Shown here: one piece after another, positions 52,747 to 60,100 of the stretch | Numbering within the stretch: position 1 is the stretch's first letter | Layout of the letters: the number at the start of each line of letters is the position of its first letter | Source of the DNA: Lentisphaerota bacterium | GTDB lineage: Bacteria; Verrucomicrobiota; Kiritimatiellia; RFP12; JAAYNR01 | NCBI GenBank assembly: GCA_016873675.1 | Contig: VGWG01000001.1 | Location: forward strand, 1-64,000 | Length of the DNA: 64,000 bases | Direction of reading: 5' to 3' | Program-made: the position numbers and the translations under genes | Notes under the pieces: generated by a model | Database searches by the model: none | Told to the model about the DNA's origin: nothing | What the model saw: the letters and a program-made list of their open reading frames with translations, nothing else

Positions 52747-54147
52747 CTACTGCAGTTTGCGCACCATACGGAACTGTCCCTTATACTGCTCGGACAGCCG
52801 CTTCAGGAAATCACCGCCGTCCTTGTCGATCTGATAGCCGATGCAGTGAATGCGGGGCAGCTTGAGGCCCTTGGCGACGTAAACATCCTTATAGATCAGA
52901 CTGATATGTTGCACGAAATCGGCTAGGGTCCAATTGCCGAGCGGCGGGGGCGCGGGCGGTGTCGGCCGGGGGGGGCCACCGCCGCCACCGCCGCCGATGG
53001 TTTCCGTCACCTCGGTCCAATAGCCTTCGCGGGCGGGACGGGCGGGACTGCCGCGATCAATTGGTTTCCCTTCGCGGGGCGCTGCCTTGGACGGCGGCCG
53101 CGCCGGCTGCGCGGCCTGTGGCGGCACCCAGACGCGGCGGGTGCGAACTTGGGCCGGCGGTGCGGCCGCTGCGGCCCGTTCGTAAGCCTGTAGGGCCCCC
53201 GCGTTCTGGGCTTGCCAGTCCGCCAGCATGCGGTTGCGGGCCTCACGCTGCTCTTCGGTCAACACTTTCCGCACCTGCGGCAGACCGTCGCTGATGATCA
53301 GCAGCGTGTCGGCGCCCTGAGACATCGCCGCCGCAATTGCGAGATCGAGTCGCGTCGTGCCGCCGCCCCCCTTGAGGCCATGGGCGAATCCGCTGAAATT
53401 TCCGCCGTCATGGCCCCACTGCCCTTCCGTGTTGAACGGGGTCAAAAATTGTTTGGCCTGGGTGCGGGTCTCCGGGGTGGAGAAAAGCATTTTTCCCGGT
53501 TCAAGAATCGAGCATCCGTCGGCAAAGACGATCAGGTTGAACTGCGTGCCGTCCTTGATGGCATCGATGACGTCGCCGACCCGCTGTTTGACCCGAAGGA
53601 ATCCAGCCGGTCCGCCGCGCTCCTCCTCGACCATGCTCACCGACACATCGACGCACACCGCAATCCGCTCCCCGACCGCCTGAATGCCGAAGAAGTTCAC
53701 CTGCGACACTCCCTGGCCGAAGCCCGACGTTCCGTAGCCAGAGCCGAGACCGACGCCCAAGCCCGTTCCGCTCACGGCCTTGAACTTCGGCTGGAACGTC
53801 GTGGTCACCAGTTTGGGGTCAACCTTGATGTCGGGCAGTGAAATGTTGGCCGGGCGGGCCGCCACCAGTCGCGGCACCACCTGGGGTCGGCTTGAACTGC
53901 GTTGTTTGTTTTGCACCTTAACCTTTAATTCGACTTGGCGCGGCTCGTAGGTCCGCACCGGCGGTTGCGCCACGAAGACAGTCTCTTCCTTCATCATCGA
54001 GGTGACGAGCCGGATGCCGCCAAAAATGACAGCGCCCAGCGCGTGGAGGCCCAGACTGCCGATCAGGACCAGGCGCAATACCTGCTTGCGCGACGAGGCG
54101 TGACCATCTGGATTGACCCAGCGTTTTAACGTTTTTATAAAACTCAT
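52747..54147 (-). CDS. VWA-domain protein with TonB-like membrane anchor and Pro-rich insert
   Basis: 466 residues. The N-terminal helix at about 24-48 contains Ser31-x-x-x-His35 (SLGLH), the spacing of the TonB Ser16/His20 motif. A linker rich in Pro and basic residues follows (QPPVRTYEPRQVELKVKVQNKQ). The VWA domain begins near residue 155 with a complete MIDAS: DVSVS, Thr in GGGTTRLD and Asp in IISDGLP. It is interrupted after that by about 110 residues of Ala/Pro/Gly-rich sequence, including eight consecutive Gly, then closes with IHCIGYQIDKDGGDFLKRL. Predicted inner-membrane protein with periplasmic VWA. Between exbD (25 bp) and the SEDS gene (6 bp). Confidence 0.87.
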   Translation of the reverse strand: MSFIKTLKRWVNPDGHASSRKQVLRLVLIGSLGLHALGAVIFGGIRLVTSMMKEETVFVAQPPVRTYEPRQVELKVKVQNKQRSSSRPQVVPRLVAARPANISLPDIKVDPKLVTTTFQPKFKAVSGTGLGVGLGSGYGTSGFGQGVSQVNFFGIQAVGERIAVCVDVSVSMVEEERGGPAGFLRVKQRVGDVIDAIKDGTQFNLIVFADGCSILEPGKMLFSTPETRTQAKQFLTPFNTEGQWGHDGGNFSGFAHGLKGGGGTTRLDLAIAAAMSQGADTLLIISDGLPQVRKVLTEEQREARNRMLADWQAQNAGALQAYERAAAAAPPAQVRTRRVWVPPQAAQPARPPSKAAPREGKPIDRGSPARPAREGYWTEVTETIGGGGGGGPPRPTPPAPPPLGNWTLADFVQHISLIYKDVYVAKGLKLPRIHCIGYQIDKDGGDFLKRLSEQYKGQFRMVRKLQ

Positions 54148-54172
54148 ACTCGACTTCTCCCCATCCGAAGCA

Positions 54173-54610
54173 TTATTCGGACGCCCCAGCGAACGAGATG
54201 TCCTTGAGCTTGGCCGCCGCGCAGGCGTTCATGACGTCGATCACCCGTTGGTGCGACGTGTCGCCATCGGCCATGATGGTGATTAACGCTTTGCCGCTTG
54301 CCGCTTCCGCGCTCAGGCGGTAACGGGTGAGCGTGGCGACCAGATCGGGCAGATCGGTCGAGGTGGAGGAATCAAACGAGCGGTCGTTCAGATACACCTC
54401 CCCGGTCTTGCGGACTTCGATCATCTGCTCGTCGGGCATGTCAACCGTCGTGGCCTGTGCAATCATGCCGGGCAGCCGGATACCCAGATCGGCCTCTGGC
54501 ATGATCAGCGTGCAGGTGCAGATGAAGTAGATGAGCAGAAGAAAGGTCATATCGATCATCGGCGCCATGTCCAGATCGGGATCGCCTTGATCGGGGAGCT
54601 TCATTTTCAT
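54173..54610 (-). CDS. exbD: ExbD/TolR-family protein, second copy in cluster
   Basis: 145 residues: a single N-terminal helix with DMAPMIDMTFLLLIYFICT and the proton-carrying Asp20, then a periplasmic domain with MIEVRKTGEVYLNDRSFD and ALITIMADGDTSHQRVIDVMNA. It overlaps the preceding exbD by ATGA. Two different ExbD proteins in tandem may form a heterodimer in the ExbB pore, as in some TonB systems with paralogous ExbD. Confidence 0.92.
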   Translation of the reverse strand: MKMKLPDQGDPDLDMAPMIDMTFLLLIYFICTCTLIMPEADLGIRLPGMIAQATTVDMPDEQMIEVRKTGEVYLNDRSFDSSTSTDLPDLVATLTRYRLSAEAASGKALITIMADGDTSHQRVIDVMNACAAAKLKDISFAGASE

Positions 54611-55044
54611 TGGTCGCCCCCATTCTTGCCTGTTGAGAAGACGCCGAAGATAAAGTCGCCGATCCCCGCCTCGGCCATGGCGCTCATCACGGCTTTGACA
54701 TCCTTGTGGGGCGTCTGCTTGTCGGCGCGGAGGTACACCTTCAGATCCGGTTCCTGTTTCAGACGTTCCGTAACCAATCGCTTCAATTCGGCGACCGTCA
54801 CCGGTTCGAGGCCGCTGAAGATCCGGAAGGACGTCCCCTCCTGAGCAATGTTTACCGTCCAGCGGGCGGGCCGATCTTTGGGAATCACGCCGCGATCCGC
54901 GACCGGAATGTCCAGATCCTTGCTCCGGCTCGCGCTCATGTGAGAGGCCGTCATGAAGAAGATGATCAGCAGAAACACCATGTCAATCATCGGCGCCATC
55001 TGCACCTTGGTCTCTTCTTTATCATCCATCGGTATGCGCATCAC
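54607..55044 (-). CDS. exbD: ExbD/TolR-family protein, first copy in cluster
   Basis: 145 residues: helix with QMAPMIDMVFLLIIFFMTAS and Asp21, then a periplasmic domain with WTVNIAQEGTSFRIF and LKVYLRADKQTPHKDVKAVMSAMAEAG. It starts 38 bp after exbB and ends in an ATGA overlap with the second exbD. It resembles the copy at 54173 in layout but the periplasmic domains are clearly diverged. Confidence 0.92.
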   Translation of the reverse strand: MMRIPMDDKEETKVQMAPMIDMVFLLIIFFMTASHMSASRSKDLDIPVADRGVIPKDRPARWTVNIAQEGTSFRIFSGLEPVTVAELKRLVTERLKQEPDLKVYLRADKQTPHKDVKAVMSAMAEAGIGDFIFGVFSTGKNGGDQ

Positions 55045-55082
55045 GCACCTCGCTCTCGCCGCCGGCCGCTTCAGGGAGGGTG

Positions 55083-55895
55083 TTACAGGGTTCGTCCGAT
55101 TGGGGCTGACGGGGCGGCGGCAGGCGAGCTTTCCTCAACCAGGCCGCCACACTTGAGCGCCATGCCGAGGTGGTGCGAAAGATTGCCGAGAAGGAGCGAC
55201 ACCCGGGCGACGTTGCTGGTGAATTGCGCCTTGAAATAGAAATAGGTGAACATGGATGGAATGGCCACAATCAAGCCGGCCGCAGTCGTGATCATCGCCT
55301 CGCCGATGTTCGCCGCCAGTTTCTCGGGGGAGCCCATGGCACCCAGGCCGATTTTGTCGAACGCCCCGATCATGCCGGTCACGGTTCCGAGCAATCCCAG
55401 CATCGGCGCGATCTGCGCCACCAGCGAAAGGTGTCCAAGCGGCTTCTGCCATTCCGAGACCTCTTCCACGGATGCCTCCTCCATCGCTTTTTCAAACGAG
55501 GCCACATCGGCGTCCTGACTGCTTTCGAGCCGTATCAGGCCAGCCCTCAGGATCGTCGTCAGCATGCAGGGTGCGCCTGAGCACACGGCGCTCGCGGTCT
55601 TGAAATCGAGCGCGCCGAACGCCTTGCGCAGCGTCGGCTGAATGTCCGGCCGGACCATCTTTTCAAGCCGATACTGGATGGCGCAATAGACCGTCAGTCC
55701 GATCCCGAGCACCGAACAGAGGCCGATCGGCCACATGACCGGTCCGCCGACGTTCCACAAGTCCAGCAAAGACTTGCCGGCCTTGGGCGCCGCTGATCCG
55801 CCGTCGCCGCCGGTTTGCGCGTGTACCACGAGCACCGCCACGGTCGCCAAAAACATCATCACCCCAAGCTTTACCTGACTTTTCCCGTTCATCAT
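55083..55895 (-). CDS. exbB: ExbB/TolQ-family proton-channel protein with signal peptide
   Basis: 270 residues. A signal sequence (LGVMMFLATVAVLVVHA) and a short Gly/Ala-rich segment are followed by three helices: GGPVMWPIGLCSVLGIGLTVYCAI, LGHLSLVAQIAPMLGLLGTVTGMIGAF and GEAMITTAAGLIVAIPSMFTYFYF, the conserved ExbB pair. GAAGGAG lies 5 nt before the ATG at 55895; a second ATG follows directly. Same architecture as the exbB at 13408, so the two clusters use the same ExbB subtype. Confidence 0.92.
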   Translation of the reverse strand: MMNGKSQVKLGVMMFLATVAVLVVHAQTGGDGGSAAPKAGKSLLDLWNVGGPVMWPIGLCSVLGIGLTVYCAIQYRLEKMVRPDIQPTLRKAFGALDFKTASAVCSGAPCMLTTILRAGLIRLESSQDADVASFEKAMEEASVEEVSEWQKPLGHLSLVAQIAPMLGLLGTVTGMIGAFDKIGLGAMGSPEKLAANIGEAMITTAAGLIVAIPSMFTYFYFKAQFTSNVARVSLLLGNLSHHLGMALKCGGLVEESSPAAAPSAPIGRTL

Positions 55896-55944
55896 CCTCA
55901 CTCCTTCATCCTGTTGTCACACGAGACGCGCCGCTGGGGCGTCG

Positions 55945-57108
55945 TCAGAAATTACCGGATGCAACTGCTTTCGGCGCGCCGACTGTGGTTTTCGGTTCGG
56001 CAGGGGTTTTGAGCAGTTCATCGGCCAGCTTGTTCATGTCTTCGGTCATATTGAAGAACACATTCTCAATCGGCGTTTTTTCGGGTTCGAGCGTCTTTTT
56101 ACCGTCCATAATCGCTTGGAGGCCGATTCGAGCGTCGGCCGCCCAGTCGGTTCCCGTGAAAAGAACAGCGACCTCGTAGTACACGTCGCGGGCGCGGTGG
56201 TGCTCGCCGAGCGCCGTGTAGCAGTCGGCCGACAGAAGCAGAGCCGAGGGGAAGGTTTCAGCGTCCTTGTCGGCAAAGACGATCGAATTGACGATGGCAT
56301 CGATCGCTTCGCGTGTCTTGCCGGCGCGGCGGAACAGTTCGGCTTGAACGAGCCAGTAGTGGCCGTAGGCGGGATCTCCGGGATCCGGATTTTCGACCCG
56401 CTTGAGGTTGGTGGCGGCCGCCTCGTCCTTGCCCTGAGAGAGCAGGGCGCGACATCCCTTAAGGATCGCCACGGGGGCGAGCGGCGACCAGTCGGCGCGT
56501 CCGGCGTCGCGAAACACATCGTACGCGGCTTCGTATTGCTTCATCGCCCGCTCGCGGGTGGCCGCGTCAGACGCCGCGCGCCGCTCGCGGTCAGCCGATA
56601 AGATCATGTACGTGCCCAGATCCATGGCCAGGTCGAGACCGTTGTTGTCCGCCAGATCGAGGTAGGGAAGCGCCACGCGCAGGCTCGGAGCCAGCGTCCG
56701 CACGGCGGCCGCCCAGTCATAGTCCCGCACGGCGGCGGACAGCGCCGCGTGGTCGTAGTCAAGGGCAAACTCACACCGCAACACCCGCGCCTTATCGACT
56801 TGGAAGGACGCGGAATCGCCACGGGCCGCCTGCGCCAGCAGCGTTTGTGCGGTGTGCCCCAGCAGGACGACTTCGCGGTTGATGGTCGCGTCCTTGTCGC
56901 CTTCGCGGATCAGGAGCCGGGCCTTGATCGGCGGGAGCGTCACGGGCCGCGGAGCGGCCACCGGGGTTTGCGCATGCAAAACCCCGCAGACGGCGATCGC
57001 CAGCGCGGCGAGAGTGCGCGTGCGGAACGCGCACCGCGAACATGCCCCCGCCAAAATCGGTTTGGCCATTCGGTCCGTGCGTACGGTGTGATGGGCCTGA
57101 GTCATCAT
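55945..57108 (-). CDS. Exported TPR-like protein
   Basis: 387 residues. A signal segment near 28-47 (RTRTLAALAIAVCGVLHAQ), then helical repeats such as AMKQYEAAYDVFRDAG, YWLVQAELFRRAGKTREAIDAIV and ALLLSADCYTALGEHHRARDVYYEV, a degenerate TPR array. The C-terminal 50 residues are low complexity. The ATG at 57108 overlaps the previous stop (ATGA). It is placed between a larger TPR protein and exbB; a periplasmic adaptor role is inferred. The first ATG of an MM pair was chosen. Confidence 0.8.
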   Translation of the reverse strand: MMTQAHHTVRTDRMAKPILAGACSRCAFRTRTLAALAIAVCGVLHAQTPVAAPRPVTLPPIKARLLIREGDKDATINREVVLLGHTAQTLLAQAARGDSASFQVDKARVLRCEFALDYDHAALSAAVRDYDWAAAVRTLAPSLRVALPYLDLADNNGLDLAMDLGTYMILSADRERRAASDAATRERAMKQYEAAYDVFRDAGRADWSPLAPVAILKGCRALLSQGKDEAAATNLKRVENPDPGDPAYGHYWLVQAELFRRAGKTREAIDAIVNSIVFADKDAETFPSALLLSADCYTALGEHHRARDVYYEVAVLFTGTDWAADARIGLQAIMDGKKTLEPEKTPIENVFFNMTEDMNKLADELLKTPAEPKTTVGAPKAVASGNF

Positions 57109-59939
57109 AAGCCGCGCCCCTCCAACTGGGTGAGCAATTCCCCGGCCTGCACATACTCGGGGAAAGCCTTTAATTCGTCTTGCGCCAGCATCTCCGCCAG
57201 CGTCTCCCGCGCCTGTTTGTCCTGGTAGGCGCGGCGCAAGCATTCCGCGCGCCGAAGGTAGGCCTTGGCCGTCCACGCGCGGTAGTTGCCGTACATGACG
57301 TAGATCCGCTCGTAGTAGGCGGTGGCCTTGAGCCAGTCTTTGCGCGCCTCGGCACAGAGGCCCAGACCGTGAAGCGCCTCGGGCCACGCGCCGCGCCAGC
57401 CCTTGACACCCAACACCGATTCAAAGCATTTCTGAGCGTCGTCGAGTTTGCCCTGATCCCGGAAGATCGCGCCCAGCAGCAACAGCGCCTCGGCCGCTTC
57501 GCCGCTCGTTGCGAACACATCCCGGATGATCGTGAGATGGGCCACGGCCTCGCCAAGGAGTTTCTGCGCGGTTTCGGCAGGTGCTTCACGCGCCTGTTCG
57601 ATGGCGAACTGGGCCAGCAACATACGTGCATCGAGGGCAAAATCTGTTTCGGGGTAGTCGGTGAGGATCGCCTGCGCCACGCGGGTTGCGAGATTGGTCT
57701 GGAAGCGTGTCCGCGCCCCTTCCAGCATCGTCTCCATCACCGCCGGGCTGGCGTGCTCGAGGTTTTCGGGTTGCAGCAAATTAGAGAGGATGTTGTTGTA
57801 AACGCTCGGCGTCAAGCCGGGTCGATACAACAGGACCCGCTGGTAGCGGAGTCGGCTGACGGTGTCGCCCGAGGCGGCCGCCCGCTTCCAGGCGGCCTCC
57901 ATCTCCGACCAGGCATTAGCGACGTCGTTCGACGAGAGGCGCTTCGTGGTCCCGATCCACTCGTCGAGGATCAGGTCGACCCCCATCGCTTTTCGATCAG
58001 CGCCGAACGTCGTGACGGCGTCGCGGTAGTAACGGATGGCACCGACCTGCTCGCCCTGATTAAAGAGCGCCCGGCCCGTCCAATAAACGGCCAGCGGGAT
58101 GTTTGAATCCGGGCGGTTGCGTTGGATGTAGGAGGCAAAATGCGTGCGCACGTCCTCAAACTTCTCGGCGTCGTACAGAATCTGCCCCGCCTGGAAAGCA
58201 CAATGGTTGTAAAACTCGATGTTCATCAGATCGTCCGGGGCGGTGAGCGCCGTCTGATAGCACACCACGGCGTCGTCGGTGCGGCCGACCGTGCCCGCCA
58301 CGTCGCCGCGAAGCATGTGCGCTTCATAGCGCAGACTCCCCTTGGGATAGCGTTCGATGAATGCCTTCAGACGGGTGTCGGCCAGATCGTACTGCCCCAA
58401 GGCATAGTTGCAGACCGCCCGGCGGTAGCTGCCGTCTTCGATGAAGGTCGAGGTCCCGCCGCTTTCTTGCAACAGGCCAAAGTCCTTCTCAGCCGCCTCG
58501 AAATGGGTCGCGAACATCTCGGACATCGCCGTCCAATAGATCGCCGCGTCGATCTGCTCCCAGCCGGAGAACCGCTCGCGCAGCTCGCGGAACCGGGCCG
58601 TCGCCTGCTCGAACTGTTCCTCCATGAAATGCGCGTAGCCAAGGAGGAAGAGGCACTCGGCGGCCATTTGGTGATCCGGCCGAACCTGCAACACTTCGGT
58701 GAAGTGACGGATCACGTCGGGCCAGCGCTTTTCTTGGGCAATCATTTGACCCACCAACATCGTGAGGTCGTCGTAATAGGTGCCCGCCGGGTATTTATCC
58801 ATATACTGCCGGGCGATGGTGTAACAGCGGTCGTTGGGCTGGATGCGCGAGGCACAGACAAACGCTAAATAGAGCGATTCCTCGGCTCGTTCCTTTCCAG
58901 CGATGGTGTGGAGGTGGAGAAACCCTGCACACGCCTCGCGGTAGCGGAGCGCCTCCATGTAGCCTCGGGCGAGACGGTAGAACAGGTCTTGATCGTAATT
59001 CTCGACCTCCGCGAGCGATTTGAGTTCGAATTCCGTATCGCCAATCCACTCCATGATCCGCATCAGTCGCCGGGGATCGGTCATGAAGCGTTTCTCATAC
59101 TCCGCGAGCCGCTTGAGGTATTCGAGATGGGACTCGGTGCGCATCTGCACCTCTTCGTAAGGAAATACCAACCGATAGAGCCAGAACGCCTCACGATAGC
59201 GTTCGTCGCCGAACAATTCGTCGCCCGCCTCGATGGCCGAAAGATTGAAGGCGATCGAGCGCGAGGCGTGGGAGTCACGCCGCAGCAGAAAGGGGATCAT
59301 GGGGTAGAGCTGATCAAGCGTCAGCGTCTTCAAATACGACGTGGCCAGCAGCGTGGCGGCCCGGTTGCGGCGCAGGAAATCGGGGGCTGTGCGGAAGGCG
59401 TCGCGCAGCGGTTCGCGTGCCGCCGCCCAGTCGTCCAGAGCCAGGTAGCAGCGTGCGATTGCGGCATGAATGTCGGCGAGCATGTCGAATCCGTAACTGA
59501 ATTTGGCCAAGGCCGCCTTGTAGGCCTTGATCGCCTCTTGATGCTTGGAAACAAAGCGCAGGCTGTCAGCGATGTAAACAAACGATTCGGAAAGACGCGC
59601 CCCGCGGGGGTATTTCTTGCAATAGGCGACAAACGCCTGCTCGGCTTGTGCAAACTGCCCGGTGAGGAAATAACAGAGGCCGAGGTTGTAGTAGACCGCC
59701 TCCATCTCGGCCAGCCCCTGTGTGCTCGTGACAGATCCCAGAGTCTCGATAAGCATCTGGAATTCAGGGATCGCCGACTCGAACTCGCCCAGAGTGAATT
59801 TTTTGAAGGCGCTTTCACGCAATTCGCGCACGGTCGCCTGGATCTGCCCGAACGCCGGCATGGCGAAACACAGGGCCGCCAAGACCCAGACGACGACCCG
59901 CAGTCGCCCGGCTCGTGATAGATAGATTGTTTTCTGCAC
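57105..59939 (-). CDS. Large exported TPR-repeat protein
   Basis: 944 residues starting with a signal peptide (LRVVVWVLAALCFAMPAFGQ), then TPR-type helices throughout: FTLGEFESAIPEFQMLI, YYNLGLCYFLTGQFAQAEQAFVAYCKKYP, HQEAIKAYKAALAKF, and many more to KLDDAQKCFESVLGV and ARETLAEMLAQDELKAFPEY. GTG at 59939 with GGAG 10 nt upstream is preferred; a TTG three codons earlier is too close to that site. First gene of the second ExbBD cluster, ATGA-coupled to the next TPR gene. It likely spans or scaffolds the periplasm. Confidence 0.85.
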   Translation of the reverse strand: MQKTIYLSRAGRLRVVVWVLAALCFAMPAFGQIQATVRELRESAFKKFTLGEFESAIPEFQMLIETLGSVTSTQGLAEMEAVYYNLGLCYFLTGQFAQAEQAFVAYCKKYPRGARLSESFVYIADSLRFVSKHQEAIKAYKAALAKFSYGFDMLADIHAAIARCYLALDDWAAAREPLRDAFRTAPDFLRRNRAATLLATSYLKTLTLDQLYPMIPFLLRRDSHASRSIAFNLSAIEAGDELFGDERYREAFWLYRLVFPYEEVQMRTESHLEYLKRLAEYEKRFMTDPRRLMRIMEWIGDTEFELKSLAEVENYDQDLFYRLARGYMEALRYREACAGFLHLHTIAGKERAEESLYLAFVCASRIQPNDRCYTIARQYMDKYPAGTYYDDLTMLVGQMIAQEKRWPDVIRHFTEVLQVRPDHQMAAECLFLLGYAHFMEEQFEQATARFRELRERFSGWEQIDAAIYWTAMSEMFATHFEAAEKDFGLLQESGGTSTFIEDGSYRRAVCNYALGQYDLADTRLKAFIERYPKGSLRYEAHMLRGDVAGTVGRTDDAVVCYQTALTAPDDLMNIEFYNHCAFQAGQILYDAEKFEDVRTHFASYIQRNRPDSNIPLAVYWTGRALFNQGEQVGAIRYYRDAVTTFGADRKAMGVDLILDEWIGTTKRLSSNDVANAWSEMEAAWKRAAASGDTVSRLRYQRVLLYRPGLTPSVYNNILSNLLQPENLEHASPAVMETMLEGARTRFQTNLATRVAQAILTDYPETDFALDARMLLAQFAIEQAREAPAETAQKLLGEAVAHLTIIRDVFATSGEAAEALLLLGAIFRDQGKLDDAQKCFESVLGVKGWRGAWPEALHGLGLCAEARKDWLKATAYYERIYVMYGNYRAWTAKAYLRRAECLRRAYQDKQARETLAEMLAQDELKAFPEYVQAGELLTQLEGRGL

Positions 59940-59995
59940 GCCGCTCAATCTCCGGGAAACGCCGTTGACAAACCCAAAACGATCAGTAGCGCTAG

Positions 59996-60023
59996 AGTAT
60001 CACGAGTGGCAGTGCCCCGTCAA
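59996..60023 (-). promoter_or_regulatory. Possible promoter of the TPR-ExbBD-VWA-SEDS operon
   Basis: On the minus strand TTGACG (60018-60023), a 16-bp spacer and GATACT (59996-60001). Five and four of six consensus matches. Initiation near 59989 leaves about 50 nt to the GTG at 59939. Confidence 0.45.
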
Positions 60024-60100
60024 TGAGACGAAACAGTCAACAGCCGATGCGCCACTCGGTGCGAGGTGTGTGGTGCAACGGGTTGCGGGATCTTTCAGGC

